Positions 34,366 to 46,420 of a stretch of DNA of 64,000 bases are shown one piece after another. A model generated the notes under the pieces. The model searched no databases. It saw only the letters and a list, made by a program, of their open reading frames with translations, and was not told where the DNA came from. The first letter of the stretch is position 1. Every line of letters starts with the position of its first letter. Source of the DNA: Siphlonurus alternatus (lineage: Eukaryota; Arthropoda; Insecta; Ephemeroptera; Siphlonuridae). The stretch covers positions 8,295,094-8,359,093 of the forward strand of contig OX463786.1 of NCBI GenBank assembly GCA_949825025.1, in the 5' to 3' direction. Made by a program: the position numbers and the translations under genes.

Positions 34366-34369
34366 AAAT

Positions 34370-34546
<177 letters not shown>

Positions 34547-35095
34547 TCTAATATAATGAATTGATTCAATTAGGTATTGAAAAAAGAATTTATATAAAAA
34601 GGCGAGAATCAAAATAAGGCAATTGCTTTTGATGATAGGGAGTTGTTTTCCTTATTTGTGAATGTCGAAAAAAATAACTCTGAAGTGACCTTTCTTACAA
34701 ATTAGATTTTCAGGATTTTGTCCTGTTTTTGACTTTTTATTAATTTATTGACAGCACATTAATTACTTCTTGGCCATCGTTATTTGAATAACAATTGATA
34801 CACTTATAAATTATACTCGTAAATATAAATAGTATTTATATTATGGTTCACTAAAATATAAATTATATAGCAATGTTGCACCAATATATTGCATGATCAT
34901 TGATCATGTATTATAATAATACGTTGATTCGAACGATGATAATGATTTTATTTACTATATAATACAATTTCACCAAATAAATAAATAACTTTTCATTTTC
35001 TTCAGACCCACTTGAAAAAAAAGTGTTGTTGTGTAGATAATAAGTATTAAGAAAACCGGAAATAGATAACATATTTGTGGCTTAGTGCTGAGAAT
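34547..35095. other. AT-rich intergenic stretch
   Basis: Nothing recognisable was seen here. Confidence 0.5.
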
Positions 35096-35750
35096 TTAAA
35101 GTAAAGTGCGCGCTAGAAAAAAAAGTTGAGTTAGTATTTTCTAAAAATAGTTCAAGTAGTCCTCCATATCAAACCAAAATTCAAAAAATTCTATCTCAAA
35201 TAGGTTTGCCAGAAAAAAATTCCAAAGTCAGGGTGAACGCGTCGCTTAACATGGGGCCTTACCTGACAAAGACCCTCGAATATCTCGAAAAAATACACCG
35301 TTAGGTGGTATGAAAAAAATATAGTGATGTTCTATGACCCAAGCTTTAACCAAAAACCGATTAAAAAAAATTTCGCTCGAATCCATTTTTCCGTAAAAAA
35401 ATAATAAAATATCTTATGGGAATTAACATGGTAGATTTTCTTGATTTTTTTACGGAAAAATGGATTCGAGAGAAATTTTTTTTAATCGGTTTTTGGTTAA
35501 AGCTTGGGTCATAGAACATTACTATATTTTTTTCATACCACCTAACGGTGTATTTTTTCGAGATATTCGAGGGGTTTTGTCAGGTAAGGCCCCATGTTAA
35601 GCGACGCGTTCACTCTGACTTTGGAATTTTTTTCTGGCAAACCTATTTGAGATAGAATTTTTTTAATTTTGGTTTGATATGGAAGACTACTTGAACTATT
35701 TTTAGAAAATACTAACTCAACTTTTTTTTCTAGCGCGCACTTTACTTTAA
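35096..35750. mobile_element. TTAA-flanked long palindrome, 655 bp
   Basis: TTAAAGTAAAGTGCGCGCTAG at 35096 is mirrored by CTAGCGCGCACTTTACTTTAA ending 35750. The arms are about 300 bp each and nearly identical, with blocks such as GGGGCCTTACCTGACAAAG and AAGCTTTAACCAAAAACCGA. A centre of about 40 bp lies near 35420. No open frame of note. It is the largest and one of the best preserved members of the TTAA-flanked hairpin group. Confidence 0.9.
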
Positions 35751-36854
35751 GTGTGTTTTGTGTATATCATCATATATATACAAAACAGGTAGAAAAAATA
35801 TATATTATGCCAGTTATATCTTCTTTACAAAGAAATTGGAAACCTATGAGAAAAATTTTATGCGGGTTTAAAAATTCTTGTCGGTGGTCTTTCTATTTTA
35901 TGAATGAAAAAAATACGTACGAGTGAGTTGTCGTGTGACCCAAAAGTAGTGTAAAAAAAAAAAAAAAAACTTTTATTTTTACCGCACGAGCCGTTGTAGA
36001 CAGAATTGATGGAATGTAGTGAACAAGCTTCCTTTTTTTCACCCTTGAGAAAATTGTTACCCTTATTAAGTGAGGGAAGAAAGGGGGTGGTTTGAAAAAG
36101 GTATATATTTTGAGGGAGTTAGAAAATGCCATAACAAAAATACAAAATACTTCACACCGTTTATAAAGTATTATAGTTTATAACAATATATAAGTTGAAC
36201 TTCATAATTTTGAATGAAGACCTTTTTTGAATAATAAAACATTCTTTACATGCTTGACTTCTTTTATAAGTACCGTCAAAAATTGGGTGGTCTTAAAACT
36301 TCTTTGATATTTTCCGAAAATATTTGTATTAGCAGTTAAAATATTTTCTTGTTAAAAAAAAATAATATGATGCAATAGAAACATCAAATTGTCAACTATT
36401 TTTTTTTTAGTGTTTACTCTCCTAATAACAATAATAACTATATACTGTACATAATAACTTTTTATCTATTTGTGTTTGTTGTTGTTCCTATATATTATCC
36501 GTATTTTACGTCTGCTAATTTAATACGACATTAAACACTACTTTTGTTTAATAAAAGATTTATATATAGTAAAAATTATCATCATGCAATATCAAATTTT
36601 GATGACATAATAATATTATAATATATAGCTGTTTCTGACGATTAATATATCACATTGTGGGTATTAGCCTTTTCCAGTATGTACTCCAAAAGTTAATTTT
36701 GTCCCTCCCAATTGATGTAGTCCTTAATAAACATAATTATCAATAATTTACTTTTATCTAAATGCTAATATATAGTTATATTTTATATAAATATAGAACT
36801 TATGATAATTTAGCTTTGATGAAATAAAAATTGAGAGGAAAATATGTTCTCGAT
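35751..36854. other. AT-rich intergenic stretch
   Basis: Contains an A run at 35953-35970. No gene or repeat was recognised. Confidence 0.5.
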
Positions 36855-37162
36855 TCATTGATCAAATTCAAATTCAAATTAATATTTATTTAGCAACGGT
36901 TACATAACCAAGGCACTAAATACAATAAGTCAACCATACACTAAAACAAAGCAAATACTTATTAAACATAAGAGAAATACACAAAAAATAAAACAAAAAT
37001 GATCAAAAGATCTTTAAATGTTGTCTTAGAATGCACTTATTTTAATTCGTAATTTTTCTCCGGATTTTTTCTATATATTTTCTTTAAATTATTTCCAGGC
37101 TTTAATCTAACATTTAAAATTTGTAAACGGTATTTACAGAGACTTGTCTTCCAGTATTTACA
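36855..37162 (-). mobile_element. Probable LINE 3' end with (TTTGAA)n tail
   Basis: On the minus strand a 42-codon frame (37037-37162) ends in a Lys/Asn/Glu-rich tail. It is followed by an A-rich 3' region and a TTTGAA hexamer tail (36863-36882). The RT-bearing LINE at 52415 has the same kind of tail. The coding part is too short to align with confidence. Confidence 0.45.
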
Positions 37163-37395
37163 TTAGCGACCCTATACCACGATATGAACTAATTTTATCA
37201 CATGACCGAGGGTGGACCCTGCGCTCGGTTCTGGAAGGGGCGGTAACATGATTACACAATATTTCGAGTCACTATAGGGGGTGAGATAACACCTACCCAT
37301 TCTGGATATTATAGGGAGGGGTTGCACCCATTCGCTTTTCTCCCTTAGACGTTATACATGATTTGCTATATGACTTAATTGTTTTCATTAATTAT

Positions 37396-37524
37396 GGGGG
37401 CGATTCACAAAAGAGTTATCCAGGTTTTTATCCGCATTTAGCTTAACCACGTTTAACTTATAGGTGGTTTAACACGTAAAACAGATATAGTTTAAACGTG
37501 GTTAAGTTAAACGTGGTATGGTGT
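37396..37524. mobile_element. Short palindromic element, GGGGGCGATTCAC ends
   Basis: GGGGGCGATTCACAAAAGAG, AGCTTAACCACGTTTAACTT and its mirror AACGTGGTTAAGTTAAACGT. It is a degenerate relative of 38864-39022; the right outer arm is missing. Confidence 0.65.
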
Positions 37525-37619
37525 CACTAATGGAGATATAGAATTATTTAAATTCACACATGATTCAGCAGCAAGTACCTGAATTGCATGCATATAAATC
37601 TTCTATACGGTAAAACTTA

Positions 37620-38160
37620 AAGAAGATAGGCGTCTATATTAAATCTGTAAGCAATTCTGTTCATATAGATTCGAATAGTAAAAATAATTCTAAAATAAAT
37701 AAAATCTATTTACTAAATAATTAAATGCCTATAGGGGGGCATACATGACCAAAATGTGTCAATTGTCCCAAAATACCAACCAATCAATCAATCAATCAAA
37801 CGCCTATAGTATTAGAAGAAATTTAAGAAGATTGGTGCCTATATTATTTGTTACTAATTATGAAGTATAGTAACAATGATTCTAAAATAAATTAATCTAT
37901 TTACTAAATAATTAAATGCCTGTAAAAGAATTTTAAGAAGAATGATGCCTATATTATTTGTTACTAATTATTTCTAATTATGAAGTATAGTAACAATGAT
38001 TCTAAAATAAATTAATATATTTACTAAATAATTAAATGCCTGTAAAAGAAATTTAAAGAAGAATGATGCCTATATTATTTGTTACTAATTATTTCTATGA
38101 AGTGTAGTAAAAATAATTCTAAAATAAAGTAATCTATTATAATAAATAATTAATTGCTTG
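37620..38160. repeat. Tandem repeat, unit 110-121 bp
   Basis: At least three consecutive units contain GATTCTAAAATAAATTAAT, TTTACTAAATAATTAAATGC and GAAGAATGATGCCTATATTA, with unit starts about 110 and 121 bp apart. More diverged units flank them. A short CAATCAATCAATCAAT run lies at 37782. Confidence 0.8.
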
Positions 38161-38863
38161 TAAATATTTTTTTATTTGTCTTACCTCTTCATCCAGAAAG
38201 CTTACAGTTGACATTTTATTTTTCAAATATGTTTGTGTTAGATTAAGTTTTAATTTCAATATATTTATATAGAACTTAACTTAAAGTTTTAAGTATATTT
38301 CACATAACTATGGTACATATAGCATTTTCTTGAGACAGAAAGCACGTATGCACAGAAAGATAGTGTCAGAGACAAGTGATTTTGTGAGCACTATGCACTC
38401 AATAATATATATAGTGTGATGTCTAGTCCAGTGTGATATATAGACTTAACAGTTTAAACTTCTGGACTCTTAAGATTTCAATGTTTACTCAATTATTTAG
38501 TAATCGCTTAATATTGGAAAAAAAATTAATAAGACTTTACTCTTTGAGGGTATATGCATAAGGATTTAATAATAAATATTTACAAAAAGATTGATTCAAA
38601 TTCATCAATATTCCATTAAGTCATTTCTTCATAAAAGATTCTAGTAAAGTTTTATATAGCATTAAAATTAAAATTGAGTTACATAAATTAGGATAAAAAT
38701 GCAAACTGTATTTTTTTTTAATTAAATGTCTTTGTTATTAAAAAAAAAATCATTTCATAGAATTAAAAAAAAAAAAAAAAAAACAGGACATGGATTAAAA
38801 AGTAAAAAAAGGTTAATTTTGTTCTTGATTTTAAATTAAAATGTTTTTTTACTGGATTTATTA
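38161..38863. other. AT-rich intergenic stretch
   Basis: Homopolymer-rich (A run at 38767). No coding signal was seen. Confidence 0.5.
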
Positions 38864-39022
38864 TGGGCCCGATTCACGAAGCAGTTAGCCAGGTTTCTAA
38901 CCACATTTAGCTTAACCACGTTTAACTGTACCTAGCTGTTTTACATGTTAAACCACCTAGTTGAACGTGGTTAAGTTAAACGTGGTTAGAAACCTGGCTA
39001 ACTGCTTCGTGAATCGCACCAC
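38864..39022. mobile_element. Perfect-arm palindromic element, 159 bp
   Basis: GGGCCCGATTCACGAAGCAG is mirrored by CTGCTTCGTGAATCGCACC. The arms run through TTAGCCAGGTTTCTAACCAC and CTTAACCACGTTTAACT with almost no mismatch, leaving a loop of about 15 bp. Confidence 0.85.
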
Positions 39023-39224
39023 ATATATTATATTTACTGCTGCATGGTCACAAATGACATATCCAGACATACTATTCTCGCCCTTCCAGGTTTTTTGTGG
39101 ATCCAACCAGAAATTTTGAAGCTCTTTGATCGAACCTATAATATCATGCAGCATAAAAAGTTGCTTCTAGGATTTTGTGGGATTCTCCCAAGCATTAAGA
39201 TCTCCCAAGATTCAAAAAGCGTGA

Positions 39225-39785
39225 TTCATGTGTGACACATTTCAAATCAAATAATATGCTTACATTGCCTTGTATGTACATTGTACAGTGTGCTGTTTTT
39301 AGAAGAAAGCATCCTGATTTGTATCCACAATTTAATTCAATCCACTCTTACAATACTAGAAACAATAATCGTACTTTAGTGGATAAAAAAAATTCAGTGT
39401 TTGCGGACAGAAATCCCCACCATCAATGCGCTAAAATTTACGATTTTCTTCCCTCGTGTGTAAAAAACATCAAGAGTGACTCTCTTTTCAAATCAAAACT
39501 GAAATTAATATTAATTAACAAGGAATTCTATTCTATTAAGATGTTTTTTGCAAATAAATTGCCAGAAAATTGTTTACAATTTTAAATTCATCTGTTTGTT
39601 TTATTGTTATAAATGATTGTTGTTTGTTTTTTCTCTTTGTTAGTGATTTTGTATTGTTTTTGACCAATATCCATATTTATTATATATTGTTTTGTATGTT
39701 TTTGCTATATGTTATATTCTCTGACGTGATCAATGTTGTCTTGTACAACCTATATGTTCAAATAAACAAATAAAATTAAAAAAAT
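39225..39785 (+). mobile_element. 5'-truncated jockey-like LINE, 3' end
   Basis: The coding part (to 39585) carries SYNTRNNNRT, FADRNPHHQCAKIYDFLPSC and EFYSIKMFFANKLPENC. It is the same domain, and nearly the same sequence, as 3081-3401 on the other strand. A T-rich 3' UTR ends in AAATAAACAAATAAAATTAA near 39760. Confidence 0.75.
39232..39585 (+). pseudogene. Reverse transcriptase C-terminal fragment (LINE)
   Basis: 117 codons of the post-palm C-terminal domain of the jockey-like RT, from TLPCMYIVQCAVF (the thumb-end helix) to the natural stop. No catalytic motif is present. The family's last residues (FANKLPENCLQF versus FANKLSENCLNL at 3081) show that the two copies share a recent parent. 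Confidence 0.7.
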
Positions 39786-39869
39786 CACTAAATCAGGATG
39801 GTATAACAGCAGTCAGCTACGAGTTTCCTTTTTTCACCCCCTTCGCAATGCTACAGGATAGGAGAATCA

Positions 39870-40310
39870 CGGACCAAATACCCCCGGACGAAATACCCCC
39901 GGACCAAATATCCCCGCCCGGACCGGACGAAATACCCCCGGACGAAATACCCCCGGACGAAATATCCCCGGACGAAATACTCCCGGACGAAATACCCCCG
40001 GACGAAATACCCCCTTGTAAATGGAGAGGGGCGGGCGACCAACACGGGAGGGGAAGTTGACTTTATTTATAAAATTTTCACAACAAATATATATCATATA
40101 TAATACGGTAAGCGGACCAAATACCCCCGGACGAAATACCCCCGGACCAAATATCCCCGCCCGGACCGGACGAAATACCCCCGGACGAAATACTCCCGGA
40201 CGAAATATCCCCGGACGAAATACTCCCGGACGAAATACCCCCGGACGAAATACCCCCTTGTAAGTGGAGAGGGGCGGGTGACCAACACGGGAGGGGAAGT
40301 TGATTTTATT
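39870..40310. repeat. 15-bp GC-rich minisatellite in a 243-bp duplication
   Basis: The unit GGACGAAATACCCCC (variants with TATCC or TACTC) runs at 39871-40015 and again at 40114-40256. Each block is interrupted by the same GCCCGGACC spacer and followed by the same CTTGTAAATGGAGAGGGGCG, then GACCAACACGGGAGGGG. The whole segment is therefore duplicated with a period of 243 bp. The frames give PDEIPPDEIPP on one strand and RGYFVRGYFVRG on the other; I regard these as artefacts. Confidence 0.9.
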
Positions 40311-40792
40311 TATAAAGTCTGTTTTTCTGTCGTTTGTCTGACGTCACACGCGTCGTATTAAAGAAGGAAGTTAGTAACGTTAGGCCAATACATTTTACAT
40401 TAATGTATCATATATCATTCATATCAAATTAAAATTAATGTGTAATATATTTTGATACGATACATTTTATGCATGTTAATTATAATTGTTTATATTGCAT
40501 TTTATCCGGTAGGATAGGAATATGAGCCTTACGGACGAAACTCGTAGCTGATGCGTGATTAAGCACGTATTTCAACATATAATATAGTTGTATACGCAAT
40601 ACAATATATTTACTGTACATTTTTTTTTAATATATAAATTTGAATTTTGACATATTTAGCTATATTTACTCAAGACAGAAAAAACACATTATATATTACG
40701 ATCAAATATTGGATTAGATTTTTCATTATTAAAAGTATAAATTACCAAATCTATATTTGTTAAAAAATTACTATACCTTTAAGTTTTATTAA
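40311..40792. other. AT-rich intergenic stretch
   Basis: A CRE-like CTGACGTCACACG occurs near 40340. No gene was recognised. Confidence 0.45.
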
Positions 40793-40913
40793 GGGTAAGG
40801 TAACACGGATCATCTGATCGACGTAGTCCCATTTGATTCAAATTTCAAAACAATTAAGAACCATTTCTTTCTTTTTTTTTATTTTTATTTTTTATTATAT
40901 ATATATGTATATA

Positions 40914-41001
<88 letters not shown>

Positions 41002-41228
41002 TATAGCTTTCTATGGGAATGCTTTATACTGAAAACTTAAAAACTGAATTAAAAAAATCGGCTCTTACAATAAAATTGTTTAAAAAAATTTTCTGCTACT
41101 TTTTGGTGCTAAGGTCTGATGTCTCTTAAAAAAAATCAGAATATTTATGACGTTGCTACGGCTTACATTTACATATTAATCAAATGGAACCATGGCAATC
41201 AGCTGCTCTATGTTATCTTCCCTTTAAA
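40793..41228. mobile_element. Degenerate TTAA-type foldback expanded by (TA)n
   Basis: TTAAGGGTAAGGTAACACGG, GATCGACGTAGTCCCATTTG and ATTTCAAAACAATTAAGAACC at the left; CGGCTCTTACAATAAAATTG, TTAATCAAATGGAACCATGG and ATCTTCCCTTTAA at the right. These blocks correspond to the arms of 33012-33394. The centre is a (TA)n array (about 40917-40998). Confidence 0.65.
40917..40998. repeat. (TA)n microsatellite
   Basis: About 38 TA units following TATATATG variants; it lies inside a foldback element. Confidence 0.95.
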
Positions 41229-41950
41229 ATGTTATAAATTAACTATTGATTACTGATTATCGAATGTTTATTAATAATAAATAATTATATTCAAGAGATG
41301 ATCCTATTTTTTCCTAAATAATTTTTTTTTTTTTTAACTTTCAGTAAAAATTACAATATACAAACAAAAATAAATTTTGGTGCAGTACATATTATAAAAA
41401 TCTGTACTAACCATAAAACTAATCTTATACATGTTTTGACAAGATTTTTACAAGTTAAAAGGTGCTAAAATTCGATTTTTTGTTATCTTATAAAATAGAT
41501 CTTCAGACAAGTGGCGCCAAAGTTGATACAAAAGATTGCGGTATTACAAAGAAACAGACAGCGCGTCACATATAATTCAAGCGTGTCACCATACTAGAAA
41601 ATACGAAACAAAAAATGCACCGCTAAAAAAATAAAAACGCCTTCTTTGTTAGTAATCCCTCTTGACAGCTTGTAAAATCTGTGTTATATGATATAAGAAA
41701 ATATACAGGTAAGAAATCTTTTATTCAATAGTATTTTGGTTCCCTCTCTTCGTTTTTATGAATGAGAAAAAAAGGTGTATGAAGTCACTGTGGTATACAC
41801 TTCTATGAATAAGAAAGGTATATAGCACTATATATACTATACGCTTTTACAAACGGTACAATATGAATGAGTCAATCTTTCCATCTGTATTATGGTATTT
41901 TAGAAAAGTTAGGCTTCTTCTTCAGAATCTTTTTACAATATATTGTTATA
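41229..41950. other. AT-rich intergenic stretch
   Basis: No feature was supported here. Confidence 0.5.
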
Positions 41951-42275
41951 ATGGAGTATCGTCCTCAACTTTTTTTATTGCAGAAATGGATAGAGGGTGC
42001 AAAGTTATGCTACCATGCATTATGATTTTTTACAGATTTTTTTGAGACCTGGAACTATTTTTAAAAAATTATTGAAATTACTTTTTGTGACGTCACGCGG
42101 CGGCAAGTCCTATCTTTTTCTTAAGGAGCGGCGTCTCGTGACGTCACGAAAAGGACATTCAATAATTTTTTGACAATAATTCCCGGGCTCTAAAAAATCT
42201 GAAAAAAATCAGGGTAACATAACTTTGCACCCTCTATCCATTTCTGCAATAAAAAAAATTGAGGACAATACACTA
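41951..42275. mobile_element. 320-bp foldback element, ATGGAGTAT subfamily with CRE loop
   Basis: ATGGAGTATCGTCCTCAACT to TTGAGGACAATACACTATT. The arms are standard and the loop has GTGACGTCACGCGGCGGCAA and CTCGTGACGTCACG. The loop is inverted relative to the copy at 15743. Confidence 0.85.
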
Positions 42276-43159
42276 TTTTACCTTTTTAATGCACCGCAAG
42301 GAAAAGAGGGAAAGCTTAGTAAAAAAAAAATTGCATATAATTATGTAAAAGTAAAATTTTGTGTTTATTTTCATCAGGTATTTTGTTATTATTTAAATTT
42401 TTTTAATTTAAAAAAATATTATTATTTATTATTATTAATAGTATTATATTATTTTTTTTATTATTTCAGTAACTATTTACAAGATGTCATTTATTATTGA
42501 CATTTTTTATTAAAAAAAATTATATAACAACATATAAATAAAAAACAATTTTGGAAAAACAAAATTTGTTTAAGAAAAGCAATCTTGTTTTTAAGCAATT
42601 TTGAAACAAAAGTTGATATGATCTAAATAATATAACCAACACATATCATTCTATATTAATTAAAACCAGTTATAATAAATGAAACAAGATTTTGAAGCTA
42701 AATTGCTGTTTTTTTTATCTCGTATTAATTAAAAAATGAGAAAATACAACAATAATTAACTGCACTTATATCCGTTGGTGATGAAACAATTCCTTAACCG
42801 CTTTAAACTTTAAATACTGCGTTGTTGTGAACTTCATTTATTATGGTTTGCATTATAATTACATGGGCATATTACTAATCGCAACCAAAAAGGTGTGCCC
42901 CTGAATAACACATAACTCCCATAAGGAGAGGAGCACACCTTTTTGGTTCCGATAGTAGTTTTACAATATTACATTTCAGTCCTATATACTTGGTGTATTT
43001 ATAATACGCTCTTTCCCTATTTCCATATTCCACAGAAATTTTATAAAACAACAACCCACCCTTTTACAATGCTTATAATAATAATGCTTATTATATTCAT
43101 TTTAAGAAAATAATTTTTTTTTTCTCAACTAAATCCTGTTGTATAGGTTACTGTGGTTA
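42276..43159. other. AT-rich stretch with a 77-bp hairpin
   Basis: CAACCAAAAAGGTGTGCCCC (42879) is mirrored by GAGCACACCTTTTTGGTTCC (to 42950) with a loop of about 30 bp containing ACATAACTCCCATAAGG. A strong isolated stem of unknown origin. Nothing else was recognised. Confidence 0.6.
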
Positions 43160-43493
43160 CAATGGACAACATACATGAAAAAAATTTATTGCAGAAATGA
43201 ATAGAAGGCACCAAATTATGCTATTCTGGATTTTTTCAGATTTTTTTGAGACCCGGAACTATTTTTAAATAATTATTGAAAGTCCTGTGATTTCAGTTGG
43301 CACCTCTAAATTCTTAATAAAAAGGATAGAGACTCGACGACTATTGACGCCTCTAGGGGGCGTGGCCGCACTTTTAATAATTATTTAAAAATAGTTCTGG
43401 GTCTCAAAAAAATCTGAAAAAATTCAGAGTAGCATAATTTGGTACCCTCTATTCATTTCTGCAATAAAAACATTTCATGTATGTTGTCCATTG
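43160..43493. mobile_element. 320-bp foldback element, ATGGACAACATACATG subfamily
   Basis: CAATGGACAACATACATGAA and its complement at the ends. The loop has GGCACCTCTAA and CCTCTAGGGGGCGTGGCCGC. It is the closest relative of 19201-19534. Confidence 0.85.
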
Positions 43494-44594
43494 AATTTAA
43501 CTTTCCAGGTCTTCGTGGATTTGACCCAGAATTAACCTATATGTGACTGAGGGAATTATGGAAACTTTAGTCATTATGGTCGTTAATTTATAGAGGATAC
43601 CATCATTTTCTTCCTGGATACATTAGTGTTCTTTGCAAGTTCATAGTGTGTATAATTGTTTGCATTTTTATTTTTTAAATGAAGAAAAATTAAGTTTTCG
43701 AATATTTTTATTCATTGTTTATTTTTAATTTTTTAGGTCAATTTATAATCGGAAGTTATAAATTAAATTAATAAACATACCATACAATCCTTACAACATT
43801 CTTTATTGAAGATGGGCCACATTTAATTGGCATAGAATGCAAGCGCTTCCTTAATCAAATTATATTTGCCAACCTGTGATTACATGATAATAAATTCCCC
43901 CTCTCTCTCTCTAACCCTTAGGCATGTCTAGTCTGGCCGTTGAGACAATCTAATTTCCTCAACTATGTGTGAATACATTTTTTATATTATTAATGGACCA
44001 TCTGTATTCATTTTTTTCTTCATTACAAAAAAAATATAGAACAAACAATAGGTCAGATGATTCATTTATTGTATATAGCTTATATATTGCTTATATTGTA
44101 TAATTTAGTTTTTTTGCATGCAAATTTTTAACTTTTTAACTGTAAGAAATTTACTTCAATATGTCTGTTATTGCATAAAAAAAGAGTATGCTTAATTAAT
44201 ATTAATTTACTTTTAAAGGTGTAATATAAATGAAATGATATATTAGTGAAATAAGATTATATAATAAGTGCTATTTTTTCAAATTTTGATAAAATGCTAA
44301 AATCACCAAACATTTTATATATAGAATGCAAAAGAGTATCAAAAAATTTATAAGAAAAAAAAAGTCGTGCAGAAATGAAATGATGGTCACATATTTATTA
44401 TTATTTTATTGCTATTATGAAGTATGAAGTTTTACAATATTGCATACGTTATACCTGAAATAAATTACGTAAAACATCATAACGCCATATATAATAATAT
44501 AAACCAGAAGTGTAAGATTTTTGGTCTCCTTATGATATTATTTATTATATATAAAAAAAAAATCACGTTTCCCATACCCATCAGATACTCTTTT
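43494..44594. other. AT-rich intergenic stretch
   Basis: No coding signal or known repeat; a short CT run occurs at 43901-43912. Confidence 0.5.
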
Positions 44595-44785
44595 CCACTA
44601 TCATTGGTTCTCCTGGCTTTAGACCATTGCACTTAATATTGCAGTTCATTTAAAAAATGCTTTAGCGTCCATCCTTTAGGTTTCCACGTTTCCCTCAGTC
44701 ACATCAGATAAATGCTTGGTTGAATTGCAAGGCCGTGGCTGCCTCCGTTCCCTGATCCCTCGACACACTGAAACTCCCTATCAAA
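44595..44785 (+). mobile_element. SINE fragment (5S-SINE body)
   Basis: GACCATTGCACTT, TTTAGCGTCCATCCTTTAGG, TTTCCACGTTTCCCTCAGTC, GCAAGGCCGTGGCTGCC and CCCTCGACACACTGAAACTC are body blocks that match 61870-62025 and the complement of 56060-56230. The 5S head is missing. Confidence 0.65.
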
Positions 44786-46017
44786 GTCTCAAAAAATAAA
44801 TATAATAATACAAATCACAATAATTCTATCAATAATATATTTGAGTTGTGACAATAGGACACTTCTTTATTTATAGGAAATTCCAGCACAGTGAGAATGA
44901 CGTAAATCACGTCCATATCCACGTCACACTTCACACGACTCCTGAGAATTTACAGGTGGTGGTACTTTGTCATGTATTTATAATATTAACATGTACTAAG
45001 ATATTTTTGTAACTACACAATGAAATTTGTTCAAAAATTAATACTATATAAGGATATATCATGCATGATCCATATTATATGCTTAGCTTGAAGGGTGGTA
45101 AAATTCACTCTATTATAGTATTTAATTATCATATTTTATCATGATTTCAATGTTTTGCATTTTTATAGTAAATTTCACTCTTTTTTCAATATCCAAATAT
45201 AATAAATTAACATGAAAATAAGATATGTATTATTTGCAAGTTATATAAAATTAATTAGGTTAATTATAAGTTATATAATATATTCAAAATAGAATTTTTA
45301 CATTTCATTTTTTTAAAAAAAATAGTTGGAAAAATTCCTGGAATGTATTAATTGTTAAAAAAATAATTACTTAATTTTAATAAGCAATACAATATTCACT
45401 AATTAGTGTACATGGAAAAGAATCAACTTTTTTGACATGTAAAATCATAATTACCAATTTTAAATTTTAAGTTACTTGTTATTATGTAGTAATAATTTTG
45501 TATATTCCTAATTACTAATTTAACTGATACATAAAAATGCACGTTTCATAAATCCCAAATTTAAAAATTATTATATAAAATGTTTTTAAATCCACGAATA
45601 TTTGTTTATCTTTCTTTTTTTAGTACAAATTTCTATGCCCGTGTATAAAATTGTACATCATGTTTATTAATTTCCACATTTTTTTAAACATCTGTTGCAA
45701 GTGTAATCGGAAATTTGAACCAGTTTATCATCCCTATAATTAACATACTTGAAATATTTCGCAAGTCAAGTATTTAAAAAAATTGACCTTTTTTTTTTGT
45801 GTTATAAAATGAACTATGAAATACCTGAACCTGTAATTTACTGTAATAATGATATGTTATTTTCTTTATTGAATTATTAAAATTAAATAAAAAAAAAAAA
45901 AAAAAAATACATGTAAATATATGCTTGCATTTTATTACCATAAAAATATTAATATACCGTTAACAAAATCAGACAATAAATGTAATAAATAGAATCATAC
46001 GTAATATCATATACAAC
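44786..46017. other. AT-rich intergenic stretch
   Basis: No gene or repeat was recognised; there is an A run at 45888-45906. Confidence 0.5.
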
Positions 46018-46420
46018 TCTTAAAGAGCTTACAGCTCGCGGCGGGGTATAATGGGTATATTTGGGATAAGGTATATAAAAGGATGGTAGCCACGGCCTGT
46101 TACGCGTCCCAGCATTCGCTGAGGTGAGACTGAGGGAACCGTGGAAAACCTCAGTCAGGACGGACACCTCTAATATTTTTTTATCCATGTACCAAAGTGA
46201 TGTCCGAAGTCTGAGGAACCACACACAAGTGCATCACTACACTGGGTGGAAAGCGAAATGAATTTACCCCAGGGAGGGAGAAACGCGATTTTTACATGAA
46301 ATGGTCACCTATCCAAGTATTAACCACACTCGACGTTGCTTGACTTCGGTGATCTAACGAGAACCGGTCAATGCACTGCGCAACGCTTGACCTCAGGTAA
46401 AAGTAGGTACGTAGAAGTAT
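46018..46420 (-). mobile_element. 5S rRNA-headed SINE, full-length type
   Basis: Read on the minus strand, the head (about 46400 down to 46290) aligns by eye with 5S rRNA: GACCGGTTCTCGTTAGATCA, then CCGAAGTCAAGCAACGTCGA (box A region), then GGTTAATACTTGGATAGGTG and ACC (box C region). The body has the CGTTTCTCCCTCCCTGGGGT, CCTCAGTCTCACCTCAG and GGCCGTGGCTACC blocks. It ends with CCCGCCGCGAGCTGTAAGCT. The internal 5S promoter is diverged, so activity is uncertain. This is the SINE3 type of architecture. Confidence 0.8.

Noticed and set aside
39848..40288. Repeat proteins PDEIPP... and RGYFV... on both strands
   Set aside because: Both follow from a 15-bp minisatellite whose unit is a multiple of three, so all frames stay open.
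45949..46224. 91-codon minus-strand frame
   Set aside because: Lies within the SINE at 46018-46420.
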